Notes under the pieces: model-generated
The model's database searches: none
Seen by the model: the letters and a program-made list of their open reading frames with translations, nothing else
What the model was told of the DNA's origin: nothing
Shown here: in pieces, positions 15,751-25,774 of the stretch
Layout of the letters: each line of letters begins with the position of its first letter
How positions within the stretch are numbered: position 1 is the stretch's first letter
Origin: JBIOJM01 sp044450785
GTDB lineage: Bacteria; Planctomycetota; Planctomycetia; Isosphaerales; Isosphaeraceae
DNA: 30,730 nucleotides
Direction: 5' to 3'
NCBI GenBank assembly: GCA_044450785.1
Contig: JBIOJM010000086.1
Coordinates: 1-30,730 of the forward strand
Made by a program: the position numbers and the translations under genes

Positions 15751-16231
15751 CAGTCGATCCTCCGGCCGGTTCGGGCGGTTGGGCGGGCGGTGCAAGGGGC
15801 TTTCGTTGGCTTGGATGGCTCGGGGCCAGTTGGCGGCAAGCGAGACTGTGCAACACGGACGAATCATCAGGAGGGAGCAGAGCAGACAGCGGTCAATGTT
15901 AAACCATATCGCAACATTGGCGGGATCTTCAAGCAAAATCAAACATTTTTTTGACGATCTGCCCCTGGCCGGGCTCTCCTCTGGACTTGCGTTAACCGAC
16001 CCAGACTATACAATTGACATTGTTGGATCGCATCGAGGGGAGCCGTGGCGGCCACAGCCCATTCCGACCGACTGTCGCTCTTTTCCTTCAAATGGTGTGG
16101 TAAACTGAACAGATTGGTTTGATTCTCGTTCGTGCTCGCGCCCTGGCCGAAGCGAGGTGCATGAGGCGAGCGGTTGTGATCCAGGCTCTCTCGGAAGAGA
16201 GTTGGTTTCGGGCTCATGGAGGGGAACAACG
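15751..16231. other. Divergent intergenic region
   Basis: These 481 bases separate the minus-strand DUF1549 gene from the plus-strand secreted-protein gene. I see no gene. It is more AT-rich than its surroundings between about 15890 and 16110, with a run of seven T near 15946-15953 and a minus-strand TATAGT at 16005-16010 that lacks a good -35. It probably holds the promoters of both genes. Confidence 0.5.
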
Positions 16232-16684
16232 ATGGTCATACGTATCGATAGCGGAGTGGCGCGGTTTGGTTTGCCGGGCGTGATTGTGGGAGTTGCGTTG
16301 GCCTGGGTTTCGGGCGTGCGTGGGCCGGAGGCATCGGCTCAGAGCGGGGGAGGCGGGGCACCATCGACACATCCGGGAAAGGCGCGGCCTTCGGAAGGGA
16401 CTCGGCCTTCCGCGGCGCGACCCAGCGCAGGTGGGGATTCGAACGGGACGCTCGCCTTGATCACCAGCACGGCGGGGCCGGCGCAATGGCTCTACCTGAT
16501 CGACACGAAGGACCGTGCCTTCGCTCTTTACCGAATCGACCCGACGAACACGAAAGGGGTCGTCAAGCTCGAGGCCTCGCGACAGTACAAGTGGGACCTC
16601 AAGCTGGAGCATTACAACAATCAGGCACCGGAGCCCGACGCGATCAAGGCGACGGTCGAGACTCTGGCTCGTTCAGCGCAATAA
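16232..16684 (+). CDS. Small secreted protein of unknown function
   Basis: This is a 150-residue exported protein. The signal peptide runs to about residue 36 (hydrophobic core GVIVGVALAWVSGV, cleavage after ASA). A low-complexity Gly/Ser/Pro linker follows (37-68). The folded part begins at about residue 72 with LALITSTAGPAQWLYLIDTK, then FALYRIDPTN, VKLEASRQYKWDLKLEHYNN and a short C-terminal helix. I recall this pattern from other planctomycete genomes as a conserved small protein, but know no function. The ATG at 16232 is preceded by GGAGGGG at 16218-16224. It is followed after 99 bases by the HTH/SDSD membrane protein on the same strand and may share its transcript. Confidence 0.75.
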   Translation: MVIRIDSGVARFGLPGVIVGVALAWVSGVRGPEASAQSGGGGAPSTHPGKARPSEGTRPSAARPSAGGDSNGTLALITSTAGPAQWLYLIDTKDRAFALYRIDPTNTKGVVKLEASRQYKWDLKLEHYNNQAPEPDAIKATVETLARSAQ

Positions 16685-16783
16685 ACGGGAGGCCGTCGAC
16701 GTGACGGGTCGCGGTCTTCTTTCCAAGAGAGGCGACTTTGATCGGCTGCGATAGGGCCGATCCCGACCGCGAGGAGCACGTCC

Positions 16784-18337
16784 ATGGCTCAATTTTATAC
16801 ACTGGAAGAAGCAGCCCGTGTTTTGGGGATGAGTGCCGAGGAGCTCAAAGTCAAGGCTCAATCGCGCGAGGTCCGTGCGTTCTTGGACGGTGGATCGTGG
16901 CGGTTCCGCGTGGTGGACGTCGACGAGCTGGCCCGCCGGCGGGGCCTGGGGAGCGACGCCGAGCTGCGGCTTTCCGACCTCGAAATACCGATCGGCAAGA
17001 GCGGGTCCGGCGAGATGGAAGACCTGGACCTTTCGGAGTTCCACCTGGGCGTTTCCAAGCCCGACCTCGGCTCCGAATCAGCGCACATCTCAAAAGTCAC
17101 TACCCAGGGCAGCGAGAAGTCTCCGCACGACAGCGGCTCCGATCACGACATCTTGCTCGATGACCTGACGGTGCCGCCAAACCAGATCACGGGCTCGAGC
17201 TCGGTGATCATCGGAGCGCCCTCCTCCAGCCGGAAACCCAGCGATTCCGATGTGAGGCTCGTTCCCGACACGATGAAGATGAAAGGGTCGAGCGACTCGG
17301 ACGTGCAGCTCGCTTCCCCCGGTCTCAAACAGCCGAGCGATTCCGATGTGACCCTGATCAAGGAAGATACGGCCGACCTCGGGATGATCGGCTCCGGCAG
17401 CTCGAGTGACACGTCAGTGCGCGTCAGCCCGCTCCTTGGTTCGTCGGCCGAGGTCCCCGCCTCTGCGTCCGACAGCGATTTCGAGCTGAATCCATCAAGT
17501 GAGCTGATCGATGCGCTCCAGCCCGACTCGGGGAGCGATTTCGAGCTCAGCGCGCTCGATCCCAGCGACGAGTTCGAGTCGACGCCTCTCACCAAGGCGA
17601 GCGACTCGGACGTGACCGCCTCGGATCCCAAGCTTTCGGGGATCAACCTGTCCCGTCCGAGCGATTCGGGGATCAACCTCCAGACCGGGGCAGGGCTGGG
17701 TATGGGACAAGCCGACTCGATCGAGCTGGCCCCTCTCTCCGACGATGAGCTCAAATCGACAGCACCCCGAGCGCGGCCGTCCAAACCCAAGCCCGCGCTC
17801 GCTGCCACGCCGCCTCCGGCCGTAAAAAAAGGCGAGAAGGATATCTTCGACGACACCGACTTCGAGGTCGACGTCCCCCTCGAAGCCGATTCGGACGACA
17901 AGACAGTCCAGCTCGAAGCCGCCAGCGACTTCGATCTGGAAGACAGCGATACCGGATCCGAAGTCTTCGCGATCGACGAAGAGGCCGTCGATCAGAACGC
18001 ATCGACCGCCATGGCCCCGTCGGCGTTCGCCGAGGACGATGACGAAGAGGAGGACGACGGCTTCGATTCGGCCGTGTCCAGTGAGATGAGCAGCGCCTGG
18101 TCTACCTCGGATACACCCAGCGGTGCCGAGCGCGCGTCTCAAGGTATGGTGCTCGCACGGGAGTCAGACCCCGAGTGGAGCGGTCTCTGGGTCGGTGTGC
18201 TCGGATTCACCACGATCTGCCTCTTTTTCGCCGCTTTCGTCGCTCATGACCTGGTTCGAAACCTTTACGAGTTCCAGTCGGGCGGAACAATGGGCTCGGG
18301 ATTGGTCCACCAGATCGCACGCATGTTTGGAGGCTGA
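16784..18337 (+). CDS. Membrane-anchored HTH (excisionase-type) protein with SDSD repeats
   Basis: This is a 517-residue protein with three parts. Residues 3-55 (FYTLEEAARVLGMSAEELKV, then WRFRVVDVDELARRRG) are an excisionase/MerR-type helix-turn-helix DNA-binding domain. Residues 56-465 are acidic, low-complexity and probably disordered, with recurring S-D-S-D motifs followed by V or F (152-157, 169-174, 185-190, 229-233, 272-277) and related SDFEL and PSDSGINL units, plus an acidic cluster near 417-427. Residues 468-488 form one transmembrane helix, leaving about 29 residues beyond it. The arrangement implies a DNA-binding domain held at the inner membrane from the cytoplasmic side. The SDSD serines are plausible phosphorylation sites, but no kinase is adjacent. 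The start has GAGGAG at 16771-16776. No close functional assignment is possible. Confidence 0.85.
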   Translation: MAQFYTLEEAARVLGMSAEELKVKAQSREVRAFLDGGSWRFRVVDVDELARRRGLGSDAELRLSDLEIPIGKSGSGEMEDLDLSEFHLGVSKPDLGSESAHISKVTTQGSEKSPHDSGSDHDILLDDLTVPPNQITGSSSVIIGAPSSSRKPSDSDVRLVPDTMKMKGSSDSDVQLASPGLKQPSDSDVTLIKEDTADLGMIGSGSSSDTSVRVSPLLGSSAEVPASASDSDFELNPSSELIDALQPDSGSDFELSALDPSDEFESTPLTKASDSDVTASDPKLSGINLSRPSDSGINLQTGAGLGMGQADSIELAPLSDDELKSTAPRARPSKPKPALAATPPPAVKKGEKDIFDDTDFEVDVPLEADSDDKTVQLEAASDFDLEDSDTGSEVFAIDEEAVDQNASTAMAPSAFAEDDDEEEDDGFDSAVSSEMSSAWSTSDTPSGAERASQGMVLARESDPEWSGLWVGVLGFTTICLFFAAFVAHDLVRNLYEFQSGGTMGSGLVHQIARMFGG

Positions 18338-18422
18338 TCAGGAAGGGCGGAGGACGGAACGCGGTCGATCGCGACAACGGGCCGTCGTCATGCTCGAGCC
18401 GGTCTGCGAACGATCGTTCCAG

Positions 18423-18430
18423 AAAGGAGG
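18423..18430 (+). promoter_or_regulatory. Full-length Shine-Dalgarno that fixes the start at 18439
   Basis: AAAGGAGG stands eight bases before ATG 18439. It matters because a shorter signal sequence would result from the in-frame ATG at 18499, which has no ribosome site. Confidence 0.7.
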
Positions 18431-18438
18431 CGGAACGA

Positions 18439-18993
18439 ATGGTTCGTGTGGTTTCACTCATTTCAAAGAGTCAGGCTAGAAAGCCTGACCTACCGCTCAT
18501 GGGGCACGGCCCTCTTGCCCGCGGCGCCCGCGGACTGGTGGGCCGCGCCGCCGCGCGGCCCTTGATCCTCGGCATTCTTATCCTCAACTCCGGTTGCGGG
18601 ATCGTTCCGCGCGCACAGATGGACGAGTGCCAGCGAATCGGCCAGACTCTCCGCTCGGAGAACGCGCGGTTGAAAGACCGAGCGCTCGCCTTGCAAAGCC
18701 AGAACCAGGATTATGCCGACCGGGCCGTCGACGATTCGCGCCGGCTGGCGATCCAGGACGAGGCGATCGAGCGACTGGAGCACAGCGTGCAGGCCTATCA
18801 GGATGAGCGCGCTCGCCTTGAAGCGGCATACAAGCAGCTCACGTCGAGCCTCGATTCGACGGGATCGCGAGCAGAGGAACGCCTGGGTGGGAACGGATCG
18901 GACACTCCGAGGAGGGCCGAAGCCCGTTCTCCGTCCAGGGTGGGACGCCCCAAAAGTCCTGGGGGTGGAGAAGATGACAAAGCACCGCGGTGA
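18439..18993 (+). CDS. Coiled-coil lipoprotein-like protein
   Basis: This is a 184-residue envelope protein of unknown function. The hydrophobic stretch PLILGILILNSGC (41-53) ends in a lipobox-like Cys (C53), although N at -3 is unusual. Residues 60-138 form a continuous helical heptad-rich region (DECQRIGQTLRSENARLKDR and following), a coiled coil; the last 45 residues are Arg/Gly/Pro-rich and disordered. The N-terminal part before the hydrophobic core is unusually long (40 residues) because the palindrome at 18470-18489 is translated as part of it (SQARKPDL). The strong ribosome site supports the 18439 start. Similar planctomycete proteins resemble the coiled-coil portion of OmpA-type lipoproteins, but the OmpA domain is absent here. 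It could be a truncated member of that group. Confidence 0.7.
   Translation: MVRVVSLISKSQARKPDLPLMGHGPLARGARGLVGRAAARPLILGILILNSGCGIVPRAQMDECQRIGQTLRSENARLKDRALALQSQNQDYADRAVDDSRRLAIQDEAIERLEHSVQAYQDERARLEAAYKQLTSSLDSTGSRAEERLGGNGSDTPRRAEARSPSRVGRPKSPGGGEDDKAPR
18470..18489. repeat. Short palindrome inside the coding sequence
   Basis: GTCAGGCT (18470-18477) and AGCCTGAC (18482-18489) form a perfect 8-base stem with a 4-base loop. It lies within codons 11-17 of the coiled-coil lipoprotein-like gene. From memory, GTCAGGCTTTC-type palindromes are frequent intergenic repeats in planctomycetes. Confidence 0.6.
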
Positions 18994-19113
18994 GCGGCCC
19001 ATCTCGTTCTTCGCCAAAGTGGCCCTTGACTGAGGCTTGAATCCGTCCGCATAATCCAGGGTGATGAGCATAAACCCGGACGCTTCGGCTTACTTGATCG
19101 GGGGCTAACTTTC

Positions 19114-19818
19114 ATGCGGACCACCGTGTCAGCGTTGTTGATTGCTTTGTTGGGCCAGGGCACCGGCGACGCCAGTGCGGCAGGGATTCGGGGCGACTAT
19201 GTCGAGGCCCGGACCGCGGACGTCTTCACCGGCCCTTGCTTCTCGAATGCCGAGGTTTTCATCTACGGGAATCACGCTGTCATGGCGTGGAAGGTGACCG
19301 AGGGGTCGTGGAAAGGCGTCGATCTTCGTGGACTGTGCGTGGCCGCGGCGGTCAACGGCACGACGACCTTCTCCCAGGACCGGCCCGAAGAGGCCTCGGC
19401 CGTATTGATCGTCGACAGTCTGGCGAGTTCGCGGGAACGCGAGGCGTTGATCGATATGGCCAAGACTCTGGGAGGGTCGCGCTTGAGCCGCGTCGCCGCC
19501 GTGACCACGGCCCGGATGAGCCTGAAGCTGGAGGAGCACGTCGACTCGGGCGGCGCGCTTTCCCACCCCGCTCACGGCATGCCCCAGACTCCACGGGCCT
19601 CGTTCTGGGCGGCCGGGGTCGCTCAGATCGTAACCCGCCCTCTCGATGAGCGCGACCACGCCTGCGGAAACGAGGTGATCGCGTATCCTCCCCTGTCCAA
19701 GGCCGTGAGTACCCAGCCGGCTTACACACTAGGCCACGCCTTCAAGGGCGACGGACTCGACACCCGATGGGACGACCCCAACTGCCGGAGTAGCTTTGTG
19801 GGTCATTTTTCTCTCTGA
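19114..19818 (+). CDS. Exported DUF1326-family protein
   Basis: This is a 234-residue protein with an N-terminal signal peptide (MRTTVSALLIALLGQGTGDA, cleavage near SAA, 21-23). The mature N-terminus GIRGDYVEARTADVFTGPCF (24-43) and the following GNHAVMAWKVTEGSWKGVDL match the DUF1326 pattern of a strand, a conserved Glu-Ala, a Cys and a central W-G-V/L loop. The function of the family is unknown. Cysteines C42, C75, C192 and C218 could form disulfides. A GGGGG stretch nine bases upstream may be the ribosome site. Its neighbours are unrelated envelope genes, so there is no operon-based hint. Confidence 0.8.
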   Translation: MRTTVSALLIALLGQGTGDASAAGIRGDYVEARTADVFTGPCFSNAEVFIYGNHAVMAWKVTEGSWKGVDLRGLCVAAAVNGTTTFSQDRPEEASAVLIVDSLASSREREALIDMAKTLGGSRLSRVAAVTTARMSLKLEEHVDSGGALSHPAHGMPQTPRASFWAAGVAQIVTRPLDERDHACGNEVIAYPPLSKAVSTQPAYTLGHAFKGDGLDTRWDDPNCRSSFVGHFSL

Positions 19819-19928
19819 TTCCGGATCGATCCCTCAGCCACAACCCCTCAAACCGCTTCAGGTCGGCGCCAGCATCGTCACGACCGTCGAGCGATTTCAG
19901 GTCGGGAACGGCGGTGTTCACATCAACC

Positions 19929-20008
19929 CGACGCGCCAGCGAGGGTCGCTCTCCGGAATGTCCTGAGAGCGTTTGGTCTCACCAGAACAGCCCCTCGCTT
20001 GCGCGTCG
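19929..20008. repeat. Palindromic repeat, TRRASEG/SLARRV type
   Basis: The arms CGACGCGCCAGCGAGGG (19929-19945) and CCCTCGCTTGCGCGTCG (19992-20008) are reverse complements with one mismatch and a 46-base loop. A third partial copy (TCGCGCCAGCGAG) follows near 20021-20033. The arm differs at only a few positions from the perfect palindrome at 137-194. The 293-base gap between the DUF1326 gene and the next gene otherwise contains nothing I can recognise. Confidence 0.75.
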
Positions 20009-20111
20009 AGTTAGTATGAGTCGCGCCAGCGAGCCATGCGGCTTCAGATCGGGTCACAGTGGGTGGTTGCTGGCTCGTTGCCGGCTGATTGGAAAAGAGG
20101 GCTTCTCAGTG

Positions 20112-20798
20112 ATGCGAGCGATCATCTTCTCCGTCGTTTTTTGCACTTGGGCAACGTCGGGTTTTGGGCAGGAGTCATTCAAAGTCTCGGTTCTGAAGGA
20201 GCCCCCGCCGGGATCGGTTGCCGCCGATGTGCGCGGCGCGATGAACGGTCAAGGGTTTCGGATCCAGGACGATCAGGGCCGAACGCTCGCGGACATCTGG
20301 CTGCGAAAGGCGATTCCGAGCACCGACGAACCAGCCGGGCCGAAGGGCGATGTTCAATTTCCGTTCCTGGCCGAAGGCGAGCTGCTTGGTCTTCTCCAGT
20401 TCGCGACCGAGGGACACGATTACCGGGATCAGCGCATCGCGAAAGGCGCTTACACGATGCGCTACGGCTTGCAGCCGATCAACGGCGATCATCTCGGCGT
20501 CAGCACCTATCGCGACTATTCGCTCCTCCTGCCGGCTTCAAAGGATCGCTCGCTCGCGCTGCCCCCACGGAAGCAACTGGAGCAGCGAAGCGCCGATTCG
20601 GCCGGAACAAGCCATCCGGCCGTGTTCTTGTTGCTGACGGCGCCACCGGATGCACCCAAGCCGGCTGCATCGATGATTCACGATGCCGAAATGAACACCT
20701 GGAGCGTCATTCTACCGCTCAATCTCCAGTGCAACGGCAAGGGCGAGCCGATCATCTATCCGGTGCGTCTCGTGGTCGTGGGAGTGGCCGCGGCGTGA
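20112..20798 (+). CDS. Secreted protein of unknown function
   Basis: This is a 228-residue protein with a typical signal peptide (MRAIIFSVVFCTWATSGFGQ, cleavage near residue 19-20). The mature part is beta-rich and has no motif I recognise. Notable segments are ADVRGAMNGQGFRIQDDQGR, FLAEGELLGLLQFATEGHDY, and MRYGLQPINGDHLGVSTYRD near the middle. The C-terminus PVRLVVVGVAAA is hydrophobic but too short for an anchor. The start at 20112 is preferred over in-frame ATGs upstream (19914, 20016), because those would translate the palindromic repeat and push the signal sequence 66 residues inside. AGAGGG stands in front as ribosome site. It is followed after 45 bases by the M48 peptidase, so the two may be co-transcribed. 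Confidence 0.75.
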   Translation: MRAIIFSVVFCTWATSGFGQESFKVSVLKEPPPGSVAADVRGAMNGQGFRIQDDQGRTLADIWLRKAIPSTDEPAGPKGDVQFPFLAEGELLGLLQFATEGHDYRDQRIAKGAYTMRYGLQPINGDHLGVSTYRDYSLLLPASKDRSLALPPRKQLEQRSADSAGTSHPAVFLLLTAPPDAPKPAASMIHDAEMNTWSVILPLNLQCNGKGEPIIYPVRLVVVGVAAA

Positions 20799-20843
20799 GG
20801 ACCCACCGTCCTCTGAAGAGATCTTTCCAGGCTCAGACCAACG

Positions 20844-22331
20844 ATGATACCCGTTTCCCTGCTGCTCGCGCTTTTGCTCGCATTTGGGTTCGAGCCACCC
20901 CCCACCGGGGTTCCCCAGGCGGATGTCGGCACACGCGTGCTGGAGACATGCGGAGGGATCACGCTCGTCGCGGCACTGGCTTTCGGGCTCGGGTTCTGGG
21001 TTGCCTTTCAGGTCTCCCACGCCGGTCATGCGACGTCCAGGCTCCGCCGGCGGTACGCCGTGGGCGCCCGGCTTCTCACCATGCTCTCGCTGGTTGTCTA
21101 CGGTTGGATCATTCATTCGGTCGGCTGGTCCAAGCTGGTTCAAACGAACTGGGGTTTGAGCAGACTGATCCTGGTCGACGACTTCGTGGTTTTCCTGCCC
21201 TATCTCTTGATCCAGCTTCTGGTCTGGTGGGGGCTGTTTTTCGCGGAGCGTGCGCTGCAAGTCCGTCTGGGATTGGGCTCGGCGCGAGGGCTGGGCCGGT
21301 ACCTGCTTCTCAGGGCGCGACAGTCGCTCGGCTTGATACTGCCCGTGATTCTGATGTATGTGCTGCGACGGGACGTGTTAGGGCGGTTCTTTCCGGGGTG
21401 GGATGAAAGCGCGGTGGCCGAGCCAATCGAGATCGCCGTCTTTGGCACCCTGGTGCTGGCGATGTCGCCACTGTTCGTGCGGTTGGCCTGGCCGGCTCGC
21501 TCGTTGCCGCCAGGGCCGCTGCGCCGCCGTCTGGAACGCATTGCCGAGCGGGTCGGCTTTCGGTTTACGGACATTCTGGTCTGGGATACTGGTGGCATGG
21601 TGGTCAACGCGTGCGTGACGGGGATCTTGCCGGGCTTCCGCTACGTTCTGCTCTCCGACGCCCTGCTCGAGTCCTTGACCCCCCTGGAGGCGGCGGCGGT
21701 TTTTGGGCACGAGATCGGCCACGTCGCCCACCGCCATTTCCTCTACTTCGCCTTTTTCTTCATGGGGAGCCTCGGGTTGCTTTCGCTCCTCGCCGAGATC
21801 CTGTCGAAGTCCGGACCGCTCTTGGTCCAGTTCGCCCGGCTTTCTCCCTGGAGCCCGTCGGTCTTGAGCGACGTGATTCAAGGCGTTGCTCTCTTGATCG
21901 CTCTGGGATTGTATTTCTGGGTGGTCTTTGGTCACCTTTCGCGGCGGTTCGAGCGGCAGGCGGACGTGTTCGGCAGCAAGGTCGTTTCCTGCGATCTAGA
22001 GGACTGCCCACCTCACATCGACCTGGACACCGACCTATCTCCGCAGTCCATTCGCGGCCGGAAGCCCACGCTTTGTCCGGTAGGAATTCGGATTTTCGCC
22101 GAAGCTTTGGCGAACGTCGCGCGCTCCAATGGACTGAATCAGAACGGCCGATCGTGGCGGCACGGCAGCATCGCCAATCGCATTGCATTTCTGGAAGGGC
22201 TCGAGCGGCATCCGGAGCGGGAGCACCGTTTTCAAAAGGGAGTCCTGCGGCTTCGGCTCGGACTCGGCGTCGTGCTCGCCCTGGCGGTCTTGCTGTCCGT
22301 GGTCACACAGACGTGGGGGCTGCTCCGCTGA
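20844..22331 (+). CDS. M48 family membrane metalloprotease
   Basis: This is a 495-residue integral membrane zinc protease of the M48 (HtpX/Ste24-like) group. The zinc motif HEIGHVAHRH is at 289-298 (HExxH 289-293), with the third ligand probably E370 in RRFERQADVFG. Hydrophobic segments lie at about 1-16, 38-56, 76-94, 112-132, 160-174, 195-215, 297-318, 343-364 and 470-492, so the active site faces the cytoplasmic side between helices, as in HtpX. Residues 381-465 form an insert with several Cys and His (DLEDCPPHIDLDTD) that is unusual for HtpX. Members degrade misfolded membrane proteins. The ribosome site is weak, and the gene lies 45 bases after the secreted-protein gene. It is longer than HtpX (about 290) and closer in size to Ste24-type enzymes. 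Confidence 0.88.
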   Translation: MIPVSLLLALLLAFGFEPPPTGVPQADVGTRVLETCGGITLVAALAFGLGFWVAFQVSHAGHATSRLRRRYAVGARLLTMLSLVVYGWIIHSVGWSKLVQTNWGLSRLILVDDFVVFLPYLLIQLLVWWGLFFAERALQVRLGLGSARGLGRYLLLRARQSLGLILPVILMYVLRRDVLGRFFPGWDESAVAEPIEIAVFGTLVLAMSPLFVRLAWPARSLPPGPLRRRLERIAERVGFRFTDILVWDTGGMVVNACVTGILPGFRYVLLSDALLESLTPLEAAAVFGHEIGHVAHRHFLYFAFFFMGSLGLLSLLAEILSKSGPLLVQFARLSPWSPSVLSDVIQGVALLIALGLYFWVVFGHLSRRFERQADVFGSKVVSCDLEDCPPHIDLDTDLSPQSIRGRKPTLCPVGIRIFAEALANVARSNGLNQNGRSWRHGSIANRIAFLEGLERHPEREHRFQKGVLRLRLGLGVVLALAVLLSVVTQTWGLLR

Positions 22332-22463
22332 AGCCGGAAGCGGCCCGGAGCCGGAGAATCCGCGAGCCGCTCCCACCCTCGTAAGCCGGTGCCGCCTCAT
22401 GTGTTCAGGAAAGGCACCGCAGCGGTCTCCCGCAAATGTGCCTTCCAGCCCGATCGGGAGTTT

Positions 22464-22472
22464 TGTTATAGT
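22464..22472 (+). promoter_or_regulatory. Extended -10 element for the two-component operon
   Basis: TGTTATAGT matches an extended -10 (TGnTATAAT) and is identical to the element at 10121-10129. No good -35 is present at the standard spacing, which is tolerated with extended -10 promoters. It lies 69 bases before the histidine kinase ATG. Confidence 0.4.
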
Positions 22473-22540
22473 ACGCTCACCGGATCGGAATCGTCCGGGA
22501 TCCCTTCACACCCGAGCGTCCGCACGACAGGGAGGTCGTC

Positions 22541-24181
22541 ATGCTCCGATGGCCGATTCGGCTCAAGCTCATCGTCGGCTTGAGCCTCGTCGTGGGAATG
22601 ATGCTGATCCTGATGGGTGCCTCGATCTTCGGGCTGCACTCATTCCATTTGAGTTATCTCACACTCGTCGACCAGTTGCCCGAGCTCGGGGCCTCGGGGG
22701 AACTGATGAAGTCGGCCGCGCCCCTGCACGCGCCGCGCGCCAACACGCCGGAAGAGATCGAAGAGCTGAAACAGCAAGTGATCGAGGTCCAGGAAGCACT
22801 CCTCACGTACTTCCACCAATTGAAGAAGAACGCGAACCAGGGGAGCCGCGTCGACAGCGGAACCGACGAGCTGGGTCTCGCCTTCTTGATCGATGACGAC
22901 CTGGCGGCGATCTTGAGCGAGCTGGACCCATCCCGGGGACCTCCTGTTCGACTCTTGCCCGGCACGGAGTACTACGTCGAACATCACCCGGAGCTGCTCC
23001 CCCCGACCAAGCCGGCCACGGGATTGCAGTCGCGGATCGAGCGTTTGAACGACACCGTGATGCAGCTCCCCAAGCGACTCTATGTGGATTTCTGGTCGGT
23101 CCTGAAGATGTCTCAGCGGCAATACCAGTCGAGCCGAATCATCGTCTGGATCTCGTCGATCATGGTACTGGGAATGCTATGTGGGCTCATGTTATTATTC
23201 AATAGATGGGTTCTATCTCCGCTCCGGCTTCTCCAACGTGGAGTTCGGCACGTGGCGCGCGGCTCGTTCGACTACAAGATCGACCTGAGGTCCGGCGACG
23301 AGATGCAAGACCTTGCGGAAGCCTTCAACGACATGACCTCGAAGATCAGCATGACCTATTCGGAGCTGGAACAGCAGGTCAAGGAACGGAGCCGGCAACT
23401 GGTTCGGTCCGAGCGGCTGGCCGGCGTCGGCTTCCTGGCGGCGGGCGTGGCGCATGAGATCAACAATCCCCTGGCGTCGATCGCCTTCTGCGCCGAAGCA
23501 CTCGACCATCGGCTCGATCGCTTGCTCAGCGCGTCTCTTCATCCCGATCACCGAGTCGTCGCCAATTACCTCAAGATGATCCAGGACGAAGCGTTCCGGT
23601 GTAAGAACATCACGGAGAGGCTGCTGGACTTCTCGCGATGCAATGACATCAAGCGCGAGCGGATCGACCTGGCCGGCTTGATCCAGGGGGTCGTGGAGAT
23701 GATCCGCCACATCGGCAAGTACACGGGGAAGAGCATCATCTTTCACCCGCGGGAGGCGGTGATGGCGCATGTGGACGGACAGGAGGCCAAGCAGGTCGTG
23801 CTCAACCTGATCGTCAACGCGCTCGAGTCAATGGGCGCGAGTGGGGCGCTCAGGATCGACGCGCGCTACAATCAAGGGATGGCCGAGATCGTGTTTGCCG
23901 ACAACGGGTGCGGAATGAGCCCCGAGGTGCTCGAGAACATTTTCGAGCCCTTCTTCACCAGGCGGCGCGACGGCAAGGGGACGGGGCTCGGGCTCTCGAT
24001 CACCCACCGGATCGTCAATCAGCATCAGGGCGAGATCATGGCGTTCAGCCCGGGGGAAGGCCAGGGCTCGACCTTCACGGTGCGGCTGCCGATCCATCCC
24101 ACCGAGATTGCCGAGGAGGGTTTATCTTCGTCGAAGGACCTCGGGCGCCGGCGGACCGAGCCTGCCGCTGCGTCCTTGTAG
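22541..24181 (+). CDS. Membrane sensor histidine kinase (HAMP, HisKA, HATPase)
   Basis: This is a 546-residue inner-membrane sensor kinase. TM1 is at about 8-30 and TM2 at 199-221, enclosing a 170-residue extracytoplasmic sensor region that is mostly helical with no recognised fold. A HAMP linker follows (222-275), then a coiled coil, then the dimerisation domain with H-box GVAHEINNPLASI (302-314), phospho-acceptor H305. The ATPase domain has the N-box NLIVNALES, G1 DNGCGMS, F-box FEPFF and G2 GKGTGLGLS. The H-box and domain order are of the NtrB-like type that pairs with sigma54 regulators. It is followed after 76 bases by such a regulator, so the two form one two-component system. The start is supported by AGGGAGG upstream. 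The signal is unknown. Confidence 0.93.
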   Translation: MLRWPIRLKLIVGLSLVVGMMLILMGASIFGLHSFHLSYLTLVDQLPELGASGELMKSAAPLHAPRANTPEEIEELKQQVIEVQEALLTYFHQLKKNANQGSRVDSGTDELGLAFLIDDDLAAILSELDPSRGPPVRLLPGTEYYVEHHPELLPPTKPATGLQSRIERLNDTVMQLPKRLYVDFWSVLKMSQRQYQSSRIIVWISSIMVLGMLCGLMLLFNRWVLSPLRLLQRGVRHVARGSFDYKIDLRSGDEMQDLAEAFNDMTSKISMTYSELEQQVKERSRQLVRSERLAGVGFLAAGVAHEINNPLASIAFCAEALDHRLDRLLSASLHPDHRVVANYLKMIQDEAFRCKNITERLLDFSRCNDIKRERIDLAGLIQGVVEMIRHIGKYTGKSIIFHPREAVMAHVDGQEAKQVVLNLIVNALESMGASGALRIDARYNQGMAEIVFADNGCGMSPEVLENIFEPFFTRRRDGKGTGLGLSITHRIVNQHQGEIMAFSPGEGQGSTFTVRLPIHPTEIAEEGLSSSKDLGRRRTEPAAASL

Positions 24182-24257
24182 AAAGGCCCCCGTCCACGAT
24201 CAAAAGCGTCTCTACACTCGACCAAAGCCACCCACGGGCTTACGAAGGAACCTGAGC

Positions 24258-25655
<1,398 letters not shown>

Positions 25656-25774
25656 TAGGAACCGGGGAAGGAGAGGCCGCTGCTGGACACGTCGGTGCCG
25701 GCAGGTTAGGTTGAAGGAGGCGGGATTCCGATCCGGATCACTGACATCCCGCCCTCAATCTGGAGGCCCAATCG

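Noticed and set aside
19914..20111. N-terminal extension of the unknown secreted protein
   Set aside because: This part translates the palindromic repeat and would bury the signal peptide; the start at 20112 fits better.
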